A stretch of 64,000 nt of DNA from Anisodus tanguticus. Its lineage: Eukaryota > Streptophyta > Magnoliopsida > Solanales > Solanaceae. Numbering within the stretch: position 1 is the first letter of the stretch; each line of letters starts with the position of its first letter. The notes beneath the pieces were generated by a model. That model saw only the letters and a program-made list of their open reading frames with translations. It did no database searches and had not been told where the DNA came from. Positions 44,942 to 56,600 of the stretch are shown piece by piece. The position numbers and the translations under genes are program-made. The stretch is from contig CM067543.1 in NCBI GenBank assembly GCA_034509755.1, positions 19,716,954-19,780,953 on the forward strand. Reading direction: 5' to 3'.

Positions 44942-45189
44942 GGCCTCCTTGGCCTCGCTACCATCACCTTATCTCGAATCTTGCACAACTACACATTATC
45001 ATATTTGTGTGCTCGAATCTGATTCGAAAGTGATGAGCTCGCCTCCACACAAGCCAGAATCCTACTCGAATTCGAAAGATCAAGCCTCAAAAAATGGTTG
45101 GCCAGAGACTAGACCTCTAATGTCAAGGGACGTTCATAAATAGTCAATCAAGCTAAACTCCCCATACTAACCTCCTTTCGATTGGATGG

Positions 45190-45530
45190 TAAAAAATGGT
45201 CATGTCATAATCCTACAACAACTCCATCCACTTACATTGCCTAAAGTTCAAATCCCTCTGATTAAACACGTGTTGAAGATTGCGGTGGTCAATACACACC
45301 TCACAATGGACATCATAAAGATAATGCCTCCAAATCTTAAGAGCAAACATAATAATAGCCAACTCCAAATCATGAACAAGGTAATTCTTCTCGTGCACCT
45401 TCAATTGCCTTAATGCATAAGAAATCACTTTACCCTCCTATATCAACACACAACCCAACCTAATCCTAGAAGCATCACAATACACAGTAATTTCCTTGCC
45501 CTCCACCGAAAAAGATAAAATTGGGGTTCT
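45190..45530 (-). pseudogene. Gypsy RNase H
   Basis: 45428-45213: SYALRQLKVHEKNYLVHDLE, IIMFALKIWRHYLYDVHCEV, DHRNLQHVFNQRDLNFRQCK. The Glu of HDLE and the Asp of IDHRNLQ are visible. Families have 'TDHKSLQY'. The 'YCDAS' start (about 45470) is in another frame. Confidence 0.85.
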
Positions 45531-45639
45531 GGTTGATAAAGTCTTACACTTTTGGAAGCTATGCTCCCTCTCATCGGAACAAAGGAACTGAACCTCCTTC
45601 TGAGTCAAATACGTCATATGTAAAGCAATAGAAAAGAAA

Positions 45640-46400
45640 CCCTTGATGAACCGGTGATAGTAGCTAGCAAGTCCGAATTTCTGTCAAATAAGTCAATCTA
45701 AGCCAGTCCCTGACTACCTCTATATTCTTAGGGTCAACCATAATCCCCCTTGGACACCACGTTCCCCAAGAATGCCACAGAATTCAACCAAAACTCATAC
45801 TTTGAGAACTTAGCATACAATTGCTGCTCCTTCAAAATCCCAAGAACTACTCTCAGGTGCTGCTCATGATCCTCCCGACTCTTCGAATATATCAGAATGT
45901 CATCAATAAACACCATAGAAAAAGAATCCAATTATGGCTTGAATGGGACCCATTCATCAAATCCATGAATGTTGTGGGGGCATTGGTAAACCCGAATGTC
46001 ATCACCAAGAACTCATAATGACCATAACAAGTTCGGAAAGCCATCTTGGGCACATCCTCAGCCCGGATCTTAGCTGGTGATACCTGGACCTCAAGTCAAT
46101 CTTCGAAAACACAGAAGCACTCTAAAGCTGGTCGAATAGGTCATCAATATGCAGAATCAAATACTTATTTCAGATAGTGACCTTATTCAACTACCTATAA
46201 TCAATGCACATACGCATAGTTCCATTCTTTTTCTTTATGCACAAGACAAAAGAAACTCACAGAGATACACTCAGTCGAATGCAGCCCTTACTCAACAAAT
46301 ACTGAAATTGCTCCTTCAATTCTCTCAACTCTACTAGAGCCACACGATACGAAGGAATAAAAATGGGTTGAGTACCCAACTCGAGGTCAATACAGAAGTC
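45640..46400 (-). pseudogene. Gypsy reverse transcriptase
   Basis: 46400-46257 carries YRVALVELRELKEQFQYLLS and IRLSVS. In shifted frames come ECFCVFED, SPAKIRAEDVPKMAFRTCYG and HYEFLVMTFGFTNAPTTFMD (about 46110-45960). 45931-45734 has VFIDDILIYSKSREDHEQHL (catalytic FIDD intact) and LYAKFSKYEFWLNSVAFLGN. The part after IRLSVS that normally reads 'PWGAPVLFVKKKDG' is not recoverable in any frame. Confidence 0.85.
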
Positions 46401-46960
46401 AATATCTCTGTCAGACAGCATACTCGACAAGTTAGAAGGAAAGACCTCCGCGAACTCACTAACTATTGAAATAGAATCAAGGGAAGGATTCTCCACACTA
46501 GTATCCAAAATATGAGCAAGATAAGTCAAACAACCCCAGCCCACTAAATTCCTAGCCCGAATATAAGAGATCACCTTCGTAGGAGTAGGGTTGGGAGTAC
46601 CTTGCCACTCTAACCTCGGAAGACCAGTCATAGCTAGCATGATCGTCTTAGAATAGCAATCCAGAATTGCATGATATATTATGCAATATAATATCAAAAT
46701 CCACTATATGTAATATAACCAAATCTACCCAAGTGTCGTAACCCATGAAATTAACTACACACATGTGATATACTCTATCAACAATAACAGAATCATTGAC
46801 CGGTGTAGACACACGAATATGAATATCAAGCATATCACACCACATCTCCAATTTAGCAGAAATGTAGGAGACACATAAGAGAAAGTAGACTCTAGATCAA
46901 ATTACACAGTAGCAACCCAATGATCGAATGAGATGATACATGTAATAACTGCATTCAATG
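46401..46960 (-). pseudogene. Gypsy protease and linker
   Basis: Near 46890 the frame reads DLESTFSYVSPTF, where families have 'DxGSTxSYVS'; the Gly of the active site is Glu. 46697-46401 gives ILDCYSKTIMLAMTGLPRLE, WQGTPNPTPTKVISYIRARN and SIVSEFAEVFPSNLSSM, the usual linker to RT. Confidence 0.75.
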
Positions 46961-47149
46961 CATCCGCCTCAACCATACTAGGGAATGCATAGTAATGAGT
47001 GTTCCCAACCTCCGATTGAATACTTTACTAGACACCTCGGCCCGAATGAGCTCCACCTCTCTCTGACTAGGTTCCACTATGACCAGACTAATGGCCACCA
47101 CGACCCAACTGAGATCCTTCCCGACTACTCTGGCTACCACCTCTGACTG

Positions 47150-48519
47150 GCTGTACTAGGGTCCTAGGTGCACGAGGACCACCCAAAAATTGCTTGGGGC
47201 AATCTCTCCTGAAGTACCCAACCTCTCCACAAGGATAATAAGGTTTGGCCACTGAGGGCTGCTGCATGGAGATAGAAGAAAATGAGTTGTCATGGTTTGA
47301 CTACTGAGACTGAGAACCTCTCGATGTGGCCCCCACTACATCCATCGGTAATATAAAGAGGTACTTAAACCGGTCGACTAGGCTATGACTATTGATAACT
47401 CCCCTGATAACCATAACCACGGGAAGTAGAACCACTGAACTGTCCAAAGCGCCTAGCCATCTTGTCAAGCTCATGTTTGGGCATCTTAACACTCACAAAC
47501 TCTACCATCCTAGCATTCTCAATAACGGTCTCACAAAAGGCTCCAGAGGCCACCAACTATAGTATAGCCAACCAGAGTGGAATAGACAACCCTTTAATAA
47601 AATATTTCACTCACTCGTCAATCTTCTGAAACTGTAGAATAGCCCTGGCCAATCTTTTGAAACTCATCTCTCTTGCTCAAATGTACATATTTCTCAAGAA
47701 ACATTTTGTAGAATTGAACCCATGTTAACGGAGGCATCCTGGCGAGCAAACAATTAACATATGCCCTCTTCCACTACTTCGCATCACCTCTAAGCTGAAG
47801 GGCCACAAACTTGACTCTATGAGTATCAAAAATATCAAAAGTATGCAATGTCTCATGGTTTCTCACTATAAACTTATATGCGTCCTCCTTATGCTGACTA
47901 AAGAACTCTAGAGGCTTCATGTTCAAAAAATTCGCCCACATCTTCCGCTCATTACGGGTCATAGCTATCCCACCAATAGGCCAGGGACTGAACTATGGAG
48001 CATGAATCACATCTATACGTGTCACTAACATCGTTGCAGGCAAAATACAGGGTGTACAAAACTCGAGGGTCTGAGTTCGCCCTCTCCCGCTTGAGTCTGA
48101 GAACAACCCGGGGTAGTAAGATGTACATATGTCTGAGTAAAGCCATCTAAAATACTCAACAATTGAACCAGTATATCCTGTACCACCGGCATAGCAATAA
48201 ATTAAGGATGATCCTAGGCTATTCCCCCCTCTTCCTCTAGCATATCATCCTGAGGCTCGATATAAGGCTTTGTGGACTTTGACCTAGTATGAGCCTAACC
48301 GGTTTTTTGTGCTCCAACCCTATCTGGTGCTACTGCTCTGGCCCTACCCCGGCCACAAGTACGTGCTCTACCACATCTACGTACGGTCGATGCCGGTGTT
48401 TGTGCCTCCTCTATTTCCACATCGACATGAGTCCTCATTATCTTTGAGAGAATAGAAACAAAGGTCAGATAGCAATCTTCCCCACAACTTCTTAAAGATA
48501 AGTATGGACATCTATGCAC
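47150..48519 (-). pseudogene. gag: Gypsy gag with degenerate zinc knuckle
   Basis: 48519-48295 contains a basic GRARTCGRGRARAVAPD stretch. 47962-47774 has NFLNMKPLEFFSQHKEDAYK and FDIFDTHRVKFVALQLRGDA, like 'FLkmkPpeF.gs..eed...Fi' and 'D..k...a.yqL...a'. Near 47190-47245 the knuckle reads YYPCGEVGYFRRDCP, missing the first Cys pair partner and with His replaced by Tyr. Frames are broken throughout. Confidence 0.8.
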
Positions 48520-48573
48520 CTATCCGCAAGACTCTACTAGACATTACTCTTGTATTTAAAACTGTCTAACCTA

Positions 48574-48587
48574 GGGCCCTGATACCA
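48574..48587 (-). promoter_or_regulatory. Primer-binding site of the gypsy element
   Basis: On the minus strand TGGTATCAGGGCCC begins four bases after the LTR end (GGCCGTGATT). It is an iMet-type primer site with a GGGCCC extension. Confidence 0.85.
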
Positions 48588-48591
48588 ACTT

Positions 48592-51376
48592 AATCACGGC
48601 CTCTTTTCAAGAGTCGTGGTGGTACCTACATAATCCCACCAGTTGGCAAACCACTTCAAAAATCTTTCTCATTATACGATATAAATTAAAGAGGAATAAG
48701 TAGTCGGAAACATCAAAAAGCTCCCCCAAGTGATCTTGTCTAGGCATACAAGAGCACCAATCAAAATAACATGAGTCTGAGTAAATGGGCATGCAGGACA
48801 AAACCAAATACATAGTCTGAATATGTCTTTCCAATACGAACAAAAGATAATAAGTAGAGATAGAGTATCTAAGGGCATGTAGGAAGGAGCCTCCTTACCC
48901 TGTATATTGAGGATCATAACTCTGACTCAGCCACGTGGTCCTGCAGAGGTGGTAGGTACTAAAGTTGCATCCAAAAAGAATGCAACAAGTGTATCATGAG
49001 TACACAACGTACCCTCGTAGACATCATAGATCAACAACGATAGAAGATATATAATCAGAGATAAATACCAAGTTGACACCAAATAATCATATGCTAACAG
49101 TTTAATAACCTAAGTATGTCACATAGTCAACATGTGGTTCATAGAGCCAATAGTATATCAGATATTAATAGCAACAAATAACCTTCCACGTTCAGAATCC
49201 AACCATGGTGTCTATAATCACTAAATGTCAAGTTTCAATTACAGTTTATCAATGATATGTCATAAATATGTATGATATGAATGCAATGCATGTGCAAGGT
49301 ATCTTTCTCAACCTGGTATACAGTATGTCAAGGTGTTATTAAGAACCGTACGCCCATAGGGGACCTACAAAGTTTATATACCTCTCCTATTCATTCAGAA
49401 TTCCACACACGAATCTGACTAGAGCACATGACTCATCTGTCGAGTATCAAGCATATTGCAGGCGTGCAACTCTGCTCCCTACGTATTAATGTCATCTCAA
49501 GTGCCATAATCTCATATTACTCTTACCTTTCCAGTCTCTTAGACCACAACATATACATCACATTAGGGCATAGAACCATGAGTCTATGTATGCAATGACA
49601 ATACAAGGCAAGATATCATGATATAATGAGATGCAATCAAGTAAGAGATTATGTGCACATCATTCCAAGAGTTCAAGAACACATAGGCAAATCCAAGTCA
49701 AATCAGGATATCAATTGAAACATGTGTGATGTGTAAAAAAACAATAGCAAATATGGCGACAAGCCCACATATGGTGACAAGCCCAAATAATCAGCAATTG
49801 AAACCAGCATAAGGTTGATTCCGCAAATCATTCCATCATCACAGTTCAACACTGGTACCCACTCAAATGTTCATCACAACCGCCTGAGTAGGACCCCCAA
49901 ACACGCCTAATACCCCCTCCCCCAATATTTATAACTAATTAAATACTTCTATCGGAGTCTCAAAAAGCTAAATTGTAGCATACCTCAAAGCAGAATAGGT
50001 GAGCAATAAAATAAATCCTCTGAGGTAGCCTTGACCTTCATTTGTGCCTCGCGATAGTTGAAGTCTATTCACACATATTACATTGTTAATATAAATCAAC
50101 ACAACAAAACTAGACTTTAAATACCCGTCCTGAGCCCATTGTACCAAGACTCTAACTTTATTACACAAAAACCTCTATTACATACAAGGTAGTTACATCC
50201 TTGAGTTAATTGCAAATCTAAACACAATTGAACCTCCAATTGAACATTAATCTAAAATCCCCAATTTGAAACCCTAGATTCCCCCCCCCCCCTTTTTTAA
50301 AACCAACTTCTATGATCAAGTTCAGACTCATAGTATGATAATCTAACATAAGCCAATCCTAATTCATGATATTAAAACCATTTGATCCTTAAATTTCCAT
50401 TCAAATCATCTATACAACTCTCTTATTCTCGCAATATGCATAACTCATCTTCCCCAACACAAATAATATACTAAACCACCATTAATAAGCTTAGATTCAT
50501 AAACTTAAACCAAATAATGAAGGAAACTCTTACCCGAGGGTGGAAATTGCTCTTAAGGCTCTAGATTGTCTCCCAAACAAAGCTGATATCGATATAGACT
50601 ATTTTGGGAAAGAATTTTCTGACCTAAGAATATTTATAGGACACCTGAACAACAATTTGCCCCAGCAAAATCGACTCTGCTCGAGCGGACCCGCTACTGT
50701 GGAAAACCTTCCATTGGGGCGAGGGTCACTTAACACCTCACCCATTGCCATGGCGGACCCGACTCTACTATAGTGGAACTCTTTCGACTCCTAGATTCTT
50801 CTTCGATGAGCCAGCCTCTCACCGAAGCGAACCCACTGGAGTGGATGCTGGTGCCGCCAAGGCAGACACCAATAGATGGAAAATAGCCAAATCCTCTATT
50901 GAACACCCAAATACTGTGGGAATATCTTAGACACAAACCAGACATGCTCATATAAGGTAAACAATACTACAAACTCGCTCATACCCTTAAATTTCACAAA
51001 TAACCGAGCGAAGGCATACATTTCTAAAGAATCCTCTAAGATAACCAAAAATCCAAACATTATAAATAAGACCACAAAATACCTCTGGTTGCCTCGGGAA
51101 GCAAACCAATCATTGACTAAGTCATAAATTATCCTTTGGAACTACCAAAAGCAACAGAACCCGAAAACAAACTCATTAAGCTAAAAGTCAACTCTGAGTC
51201 AAACTAACCAACTCTAAATTTTTAGATATATGCTTATTCATCCGAAACTTATAAAATGAACCTTGGGATTCGTGCCACCCATTCTCACACATCAAAAACC
51301 TCACAAAGAGACCACCAAAAAGGTAAAATAGGCAAATAAGAGTCTCTAGCTAAAAATGACCAGACGAGTCAATACA
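48592..51376 (-). repeat. 5' LTR of the gypsy element
   Basis: 2.79 kb, pairing with 40771-43589. The left terminal TG is mutated to AA; the right edge reads ...GACGAGTCAATACA. It contains a C12T6 run at 50281-50298 where the other LTR has CCCACTTTTA. The short ORFs inside (for example 50540-50773, 50730-50951) are LTR sequence. Confidence 0.9.
50281..50292 (+). repeat. Poly-C tract (12 C)
   Basis: Twelve cytosines then six thymines. In the partner LTR this place is short (CCCACTTTTA near 42507), so the run expanded after insertion. Confidence 0.85.
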
Positions 51377-51381
51377 GTTGG
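51377..51381. repeat. Right target-site duplication of the gypsy element (GTTGG)
   Basis: Identical to 40766-40770 and directly adjacent to the LTR end ...AATACA. Confidence 0.9.
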
Positions 51382-52530
51382 TTTAAGTAGAAGTAAAAGT
51401 TGAGGATGAAGAGAAAGTGATTTGAATAGTGTATTTGAAAAGTTTGTTTTGGAAAGGGTGTGATTTAATCATGACTGGCTTTTATGATAGTCATCATGAC
51501 AATGTCTATTTCTCTTCTAAATGCACTCTGAATGACGGTTGAAGCTGGCTGGTTTGGAGAGACCAAGTTGTCTTAGTTGTTTCAATGATCTGACTGTATT
51601 ATTAATTTCAAGAATATGTACTTGAAGTCTAATGACTAACCATTTGCAATCTTGATTGTTTAAGCCAAATATTGTGACAGTATAATTCATTAGCCATTAT
51701 GAGATTATGACTCTATTTGGAGTATAGGATATATAATTTAATGTGTAAGACTGAATAAAATATTATTCAATTCATAATCTTTAATTAATCCAAACCACAA
51801 CTTTTAATAAGCCATTTAAGGATACTGGTATGGTTTACCCCAATTGTGTCCTTAACATCATTTTCCTTCTGTATTGTACTCAAGCTTCTCCAAATTCTTC
51901 AAGGTAACATCACTTTGAGATTTTCCATACAATTTCATATAGTCCCCTTTGCAGTAATTCCTAACCCTTGAACCTTTTTGAACCATTTGAATTGAGTATG
52001 TGTTTCCTCGCTTAGGATTGAACAAGTACACTAACCTGTTTCTTTGATTGATTGTCCTAGAGTATCAACCTGAACTTCTCTTGTTGAATATTCTTTGGCA
52101 TGCTTGTTCTTGTATGTCATCTACTAATTCACCTCTCTATATTGCCGAGGTGTTAGTGTCCCTTTTTTTCCCTGAAATCACCAAAGGATTTGTGATGCCT
52201 TTAGCTAATCCTTAGGTAGTTGATTTCCATAAGGCAACAATTTAATTTTTTATTGCTTATTCCATGGAGCTTGATATGCTTATACCAGCAAATGATCATA
52301 TTTGTGGTTATGTTTCCTCTCTAGTTCCCATTGTGTGAATATCAGTCCAAACGTATGATTCTTTCCTTGATCTATATTTCTCTTCCTTTCCTGATCCTGT
52401 ACTTTTATTTGAAGAACTCTAAGAGAGAGATTGCATTTGAGTCATCTTCAACATCATTGAGCAATCCTGGTTATTGTCTTGTATGTGCTTACTATCATTT
52501 CACTGCAGCTTTGAGCTAGTCAAGGGTAGG
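51382..52530 (-). other. Eroded DNA, probably copia internal
   Basis: No domain found on either strand. The ORF at 52331-52519 has no recognisable features. Its position between the gypsy insertion and the copia gag suggests it once encoded protease/integrase. Confidence 0.35.
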
Positions 52531-54500
52531 TTTTGCGGACCCAAACTAACTTGTGTCACTTTGTTTGAATAAAGGGGTGAATCAAGTTCTTCTTTGTCCA
52601 GGCTAGAAGTTTGTGAGAGAACGTGTTTCTTCTACCTATTTCTTCCCATATGACATATTTGGTATTTTGGTTAACAATTTTAGTACTTCTTCCATATCCG
52701 TGAAAGTGAGGTTCATCAGTCCTTGTCCTTCTGGAATACATATGTGACTCTATGTGTCATTTACCTATTTAATTTAATTTTGTTGGTCTGATGGTTCTTT
52801 GTACATATATGATTCTTCTCCTCTGAGGAGAGGGGTGAGTCATATGCTTCTTTTTCCACTCATGGTGAGTAAGGGAAAACATGTTCCTGTTAGTTTCAAA
52901 AGGTCTGGTACTCTTGTGTATGAACTCCATGTTTCTTTCTACATGCCTTTGATTCACGGGAATTTGACACATGAGTGGCCAGTTTTACCACATATGGTGC
53001 ATAATTATTCCTCTTCAGACTCCTTTTGTGCAGTTTCTCTTCCATGACCTAAACTAGTTCTGACACTATGAGTTTTCCTAGTGAGCATGTGATAGGATTA
53101 AGTCCAGTGACTAACCCTTTCATAATCTTTCCTTATTTTTTCCAGATCTGAGTGCAATTTTTTGGACTTCTATTTTTCAGAGAACAACTCACTTTTAATT
53201 TCTTGAGTTCAGATTTAGCTTCAACTTACTCCTTACTCTTTTCAACCTTTCCAAGTTTCATCGCCTTTTGCCTCAGAAGTTCTGGTTTGAATGACTCCAC
53301 TAAAAACTAAGTTGCATAACCTGTTCTTTTAGAGAACTAACCTCCTCTTCAGCTTTGATCTTCCCAACTTCTAACTTTATGGATTCATGTTTCAAGATTG
53401 TGTAAGCAGCAAGTAAGTGAAACTCATATCTTGATTTTCATCAACGAAGATGATCATTGAGGAAGTGAGTCTTTTCTTAGAAAATACACTTAGCTTGTTT
53501 TTTTGGTTCGTGAATGTTTACCTCTGAATGTTCATTTGTATCTGAGTTAGTGTCGTCAATTGCCATGAGAGCCATGTGATCAACTTCATTCTCAGATTTT
53601 TCTTCAAAGCGTGAATTTTAGGTCACTACAATTGCTTTCTTCCATACTAAGCCCCATGATGCGCATGTTTTGATCCCCTTATCTGAAACTTGTCTTTTGA
53701 CCCATCTTCAGTCAGAATTTTGTCCACAGACTTATTTTCATGTATGTACTCATACATCTCCTGTTCCTCTGTATAATATCCGTCAGTGTATGTGTCTTCT
53801 ATATCTAAAGGTTTCCACAGGATCAAATCGTTCATCTCAAGTTCATAAGTTTTTACATGATCAAATAAATCATCTATCGATATTGTACTTATCTCATTCT
53901 TCTCTTCAATGGCATGTACTTTAGTATCGTAAGGGGAAGGAAGACATGTAAGGATATTTTTGATTAGTTCTTCTATGGAGAACACTCATTCAAGACGTTC
54001 CAGCTCACTGATAATAATTACAAATCTAGTGACACATGTATCTGACTGATTCCTTGTTTCTCATGGTGAATAGTTCATATTTCTTTATGAGCTCATCAAG
54101 TTTGAGTCACTCTTCTTGAGACACCAAGTCATATATTTAAGTCAGTAACATCCAGATTTCGTTAGCACAGGAACATCTAGTGATTGTTTCATACTCTTCT
54201 CTTTCCATACCACATTATAGAATGTGGACTGCACTTGCGCTTAGTTCAAACAACTTAAAGTCCTCTCCTGAGATTTATTCTTCAATTTTTGGACTTCTTG
54301 TGCTTTCAAATCAGACCGTCATAGGAACAAGTCGTCCTCTTATGGTAATTAACCAGAGATCATAGTCCACAACCATCAAGAAGGTCTCCATCTGTTTCTT
54401 CCATACAGCAAAATGCTCTATATTTGATTTTGGTGGTCTGTGAATTGATCTACCTACACTAAGTCCTTTGGATGGTGCAGCGTTCATCAAGATCTACTCT
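52531..54500 (-). pseudogene. gag: Ty1/copia gag remnant
   Basis: The minus strand starts near 54490 (MNAAPSKGLSVGRSIHRPPK, then WKKQMETFLMVVDYDLWLI). It breaks up and reopens at 53985-53647 (IEELIKNILTCLPSPYDTKV, NEISTISIDDLFDHVKTYEL), typical of the UBN2 gag domain ('v.kiLrsLP..y..kv.aI.e..dl..l...eL...L..yE'). Near 52560-52620 TKKNLIHPFIQTKGPKLVWV-like readings occur, a phrase found before the copia protease. A zinc knuckle was not located. Frames are heavily interrupted. Confidence 0.7.
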
Positions 54501-54529
54501 TAATGTGTTAACCTTTCTGGAGAGAACTT

Positions 54530-54541
54530 GCTTTGATACCA
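54530..54541 (-). promoter_or_regulatory. Primer-binding site of the copia element
   Basis: The minus strand reads TGGTATCAAAGC, one base from the iMet site TGGTATCAGAGC, followed by AAGTTCTCTCC. It lies between gag (left) and LTR (right), making the LTR the 5' LTR. Confidence 0.8.
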
Positions 54542-55172
54542 ATTTATATTTTTCACATCTAGTTTTTTAACCTATGCGACACTAAATATTTGCGTATATG
54601 ATGAAACATGTTACTCTAGCTGTTCTCTGCGTGGAGTATGTGGAATAATAAAGAATAGTAAAGTGAGGAAACATCATGTTTACGTGGAAACTACCTGGCT
54701 CACAAGGGCAGTAAAAATCATGACATACACCTCTGTAGGATTTATTCCCAACTCCACAACAAATTCAAGTTACAAACTCTGTAACCCTAGAATTATAAAC
54801 TCTAACTCCTATCTCACTAATCTACCCAGACTAGTAATCAACGATCAAGCTGAACTCCAACTTGAAGTTGAATTTGACAAATTTGTATACCTATATAATT
54901 TGCTTCTATGAAAGCAGATAAAGGTATAACTCGATAAACAACCTAATATAAGAATCTAGGCTTAAGAACTGGAAGATATTATTCAGTAAAACAACTACTT
55001 CAATCTTCTTCGTAGTATTAAGGTCGCAACTCTAGAATAAAAACTCTCAATATAACATAGAAAGTTTTTGCCCAATGTTCTGATTTCTCTCTTTGTGAGT
55101 GTGTAATATTCTTCATGGTAAGACTTGATATTTATAGCCCTTACTCTTCATCAATACAGCTTACCTAACTCG
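54542..55172 (-). repeat. 5' LTR of the copia element, truncated
   Basis: It aligns with 38269-38900 through GAAAC(A/G)TGTTACT, AATAATAAAGAATAGTAAAG, CAAATTCAAGTTACAAACTC and GTGTGTAAT(A/G)TTCTTCATGG. Similarity stops at about 55172, where the 97-bp tandem array begins. The remaining ~700 bp of the LTR is missing. Confidence 0.75.
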
Positions 55173-55850
55173 GACTTTTGAATAAGGTCTGCAACCTTTC
55201 GATAGAAATTACGTCATTCTGACACTTAGAGTGGCGACTACAACCTTTTGGCCGGACTTACATCACTCAGACTTTTGAATTACGAGCACAACCTTTCAGC
55301 TAGAATTACATCATTCTAACACTTGGAGTGGCGACTGCCAGCTTTCGGCCAAAATTACGTCACTCAGACTTTTGATTAACGACTGCAACCTTTCGACTGA
55401 AATTACATTATTTTGAAACTTGGAGTGGCGACTACAACTATTTGGCAGGAATTACGTCACTCGAACATTTGAATAATGACTACAACCTTTCAACTGGAAT
55501 TACGTCGTTCTGACACTTAAAGTGGCGACTGCAACCTTTCGGCCAAAATTACATCACTTGGACTTTTGAATAACGACTATAACCTTTCAGTCAGAATTAT
55601 GTCATTCTAACATTTGGAGTGGCAACTGCAACCTTTTGGCCAGAATTATGTCACTCAGACTTTTGAATAGTGACTGTAAGATTTTGGTAGGAATTATGTC
55701 ATTATGACACTTTAAATATCGACAACCTTTCGGTCGGAATTACGTCATTCTGACACCTTGAGTGGCGACTATAACTTTTCGGCTAGAATTACATCATTGG
55801 AATTTGAATAATGATCGCAACCTTTCGGACGGAATTATGACATTCAGACC
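55173..55850 (+). repeat. Dimeric minisatellite, 97-bp unit
   Basis: Seven or so units. Each has two ~48-bp halves: 'AGTGGCGACTGCAACCTTTCGGCC' + AGAATTACGTCACTCGGACTT, and 'TTGAATAACGACTGCAACCTTTCG' + ACTGGAATTACGTCATTCTGACACTT. The GTGGCGACT-type word recurs at 55231, 55328, 55425, 55522 and 55619, exactly 97 bp apart. The last units shift to 95 then 48 bp. The array starts where the copia LTR match ends. No protein is implied. Confidence 0.9.
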
Positions 55851-56288
55851 CTAGACTCTCAAGGTTAGGTTGTACCTCTACCTTATGCCCTTATATGGCA
55901 TTGTCATTTAGCTGCAGCTTTTGGGTTTGGCATTGTGGTTTTTCTTTGTTGGTGGCTTTCGGAGCTTGTCAGTTATCTTTTGATGTCGGAATGGATTTTT
56001 GTTATAACTGTTTAATTCATGAACGAACATGTTAGTGGAAAAACACATCGTCTTTTCTACGACATTTTGGTGACTATCAATTATCGAAAGATTTGTTAGT
56101 TTCTTATGCGGTCGATCTGTGTTGATGACTCCTGCTGTATTATTTCGTTGTTTACTGGTCTCGACCCCTCATTCGACCCTAGTGTAATGAGAAATATTTT
56201 AAAATATTATTAACTTATGTCATGACATTCATTTGAGGTTATTTGATCGTATTTGGTGTTCATCTTTTTCTCATCGTCTATCCTCGAT

Positions 56289-56600
56289 GATATTTTTGAG
56301 ACACCCTTAAAAATTAGCCCTAGTAGCATATTTAAATCAGCCGACTCTCGTGTTGACCTACATTTGAAGGAATTTTTGAGTCCCTCTCAAATATTCTACC
56401 CGAGTTTATGATCTTGGACCAGCTGATCTTTTGAGCATGATTATTGATGAATTTTTGAGATCTTCTAAAAAATTCTTCCCCAATTTATGAGCTTGGACTG
56501 GCTGATCCTTTGAGCTGGATTGTTGATGGAATTTTTGAGATCTTCTCAAAAATTATGCCCCAGTTTATGTTGTGTGAGAAGTTTATGCTACGTTTCGACC
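56289..56600 (+). repeat. Tandem repeat, ~80-bp unit, four copies
   Basis: The word GAATTTTTGAG (first copy GATATTTTTGAG) starts at 56289, 56370, 56450 and 56529, a period of 79-81 bp. Shared sequence includes 'TTCTCAAAAATT.TGCCCCAGTTTATGA' and 'TTGGAC.(A/G)GCTGATC.TTTGAG'. The first copy is the most diverged. Confidence 0.85.

Larger units (their letters stand above)
40771..51376 (-). mobile_element. Complete but decayed Tekay/Del Ty3/gypsy element, minus strand
   Basis: 10.6 kb: LTRs 40771-43589 and 48592-51376, perfect 5-bp target duplication, primer site at 48574-48587. On the minus strand gag, protease, RT, RNase H and integrase occur in Ty3/gypsy order. All frames are broken. Over a stretch compared by eye (41130-41340 against 48904-49110) roughly one base in eight differs between the LTRs, so the insertion is old. 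Chromodomain-like tail sequence is still present near 43690-43800 (minus: REVEKLRSKEITSVKVHRR, ATWVTESDMRS). Confidence 0.95.
38269..55172 (-). mobile_element. Minus-strand Ty1/copia element split by a gypsy insertion
   Basis: This is a composite reading. 3' LTR and polypurine tract are at 38269-39620; gag, primer site and matching 5' LTR are at 53600-55172, in the same orientation. The complete gypsy element 40771-51376, with its own target duplication, lies between. Removing it leaves about 5 kb of internal DNA, a normal size for copia. I could not find copia integrase or RT in the remaining 39621-40765 and 51382-52500. Either those parts are too eroded, or two separate copia remnants happen to flank the gypsy. 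The 5' LTR is truncated at about 55172. Confidence 0.55.

Noticed and set aside
53670..53924. Plus-strand 84-codon ORF
   Set aside because: Antisense of the copia gag UBN2-like segment at 53985-53647, which has the family motifs.
55173..55850. Regularly spaced repeats resembling a CRISPR array
   Set aside because: The repeats are contiguous 97-bp dimers with no unique spacers, and the setting is plant nuclear DNA.
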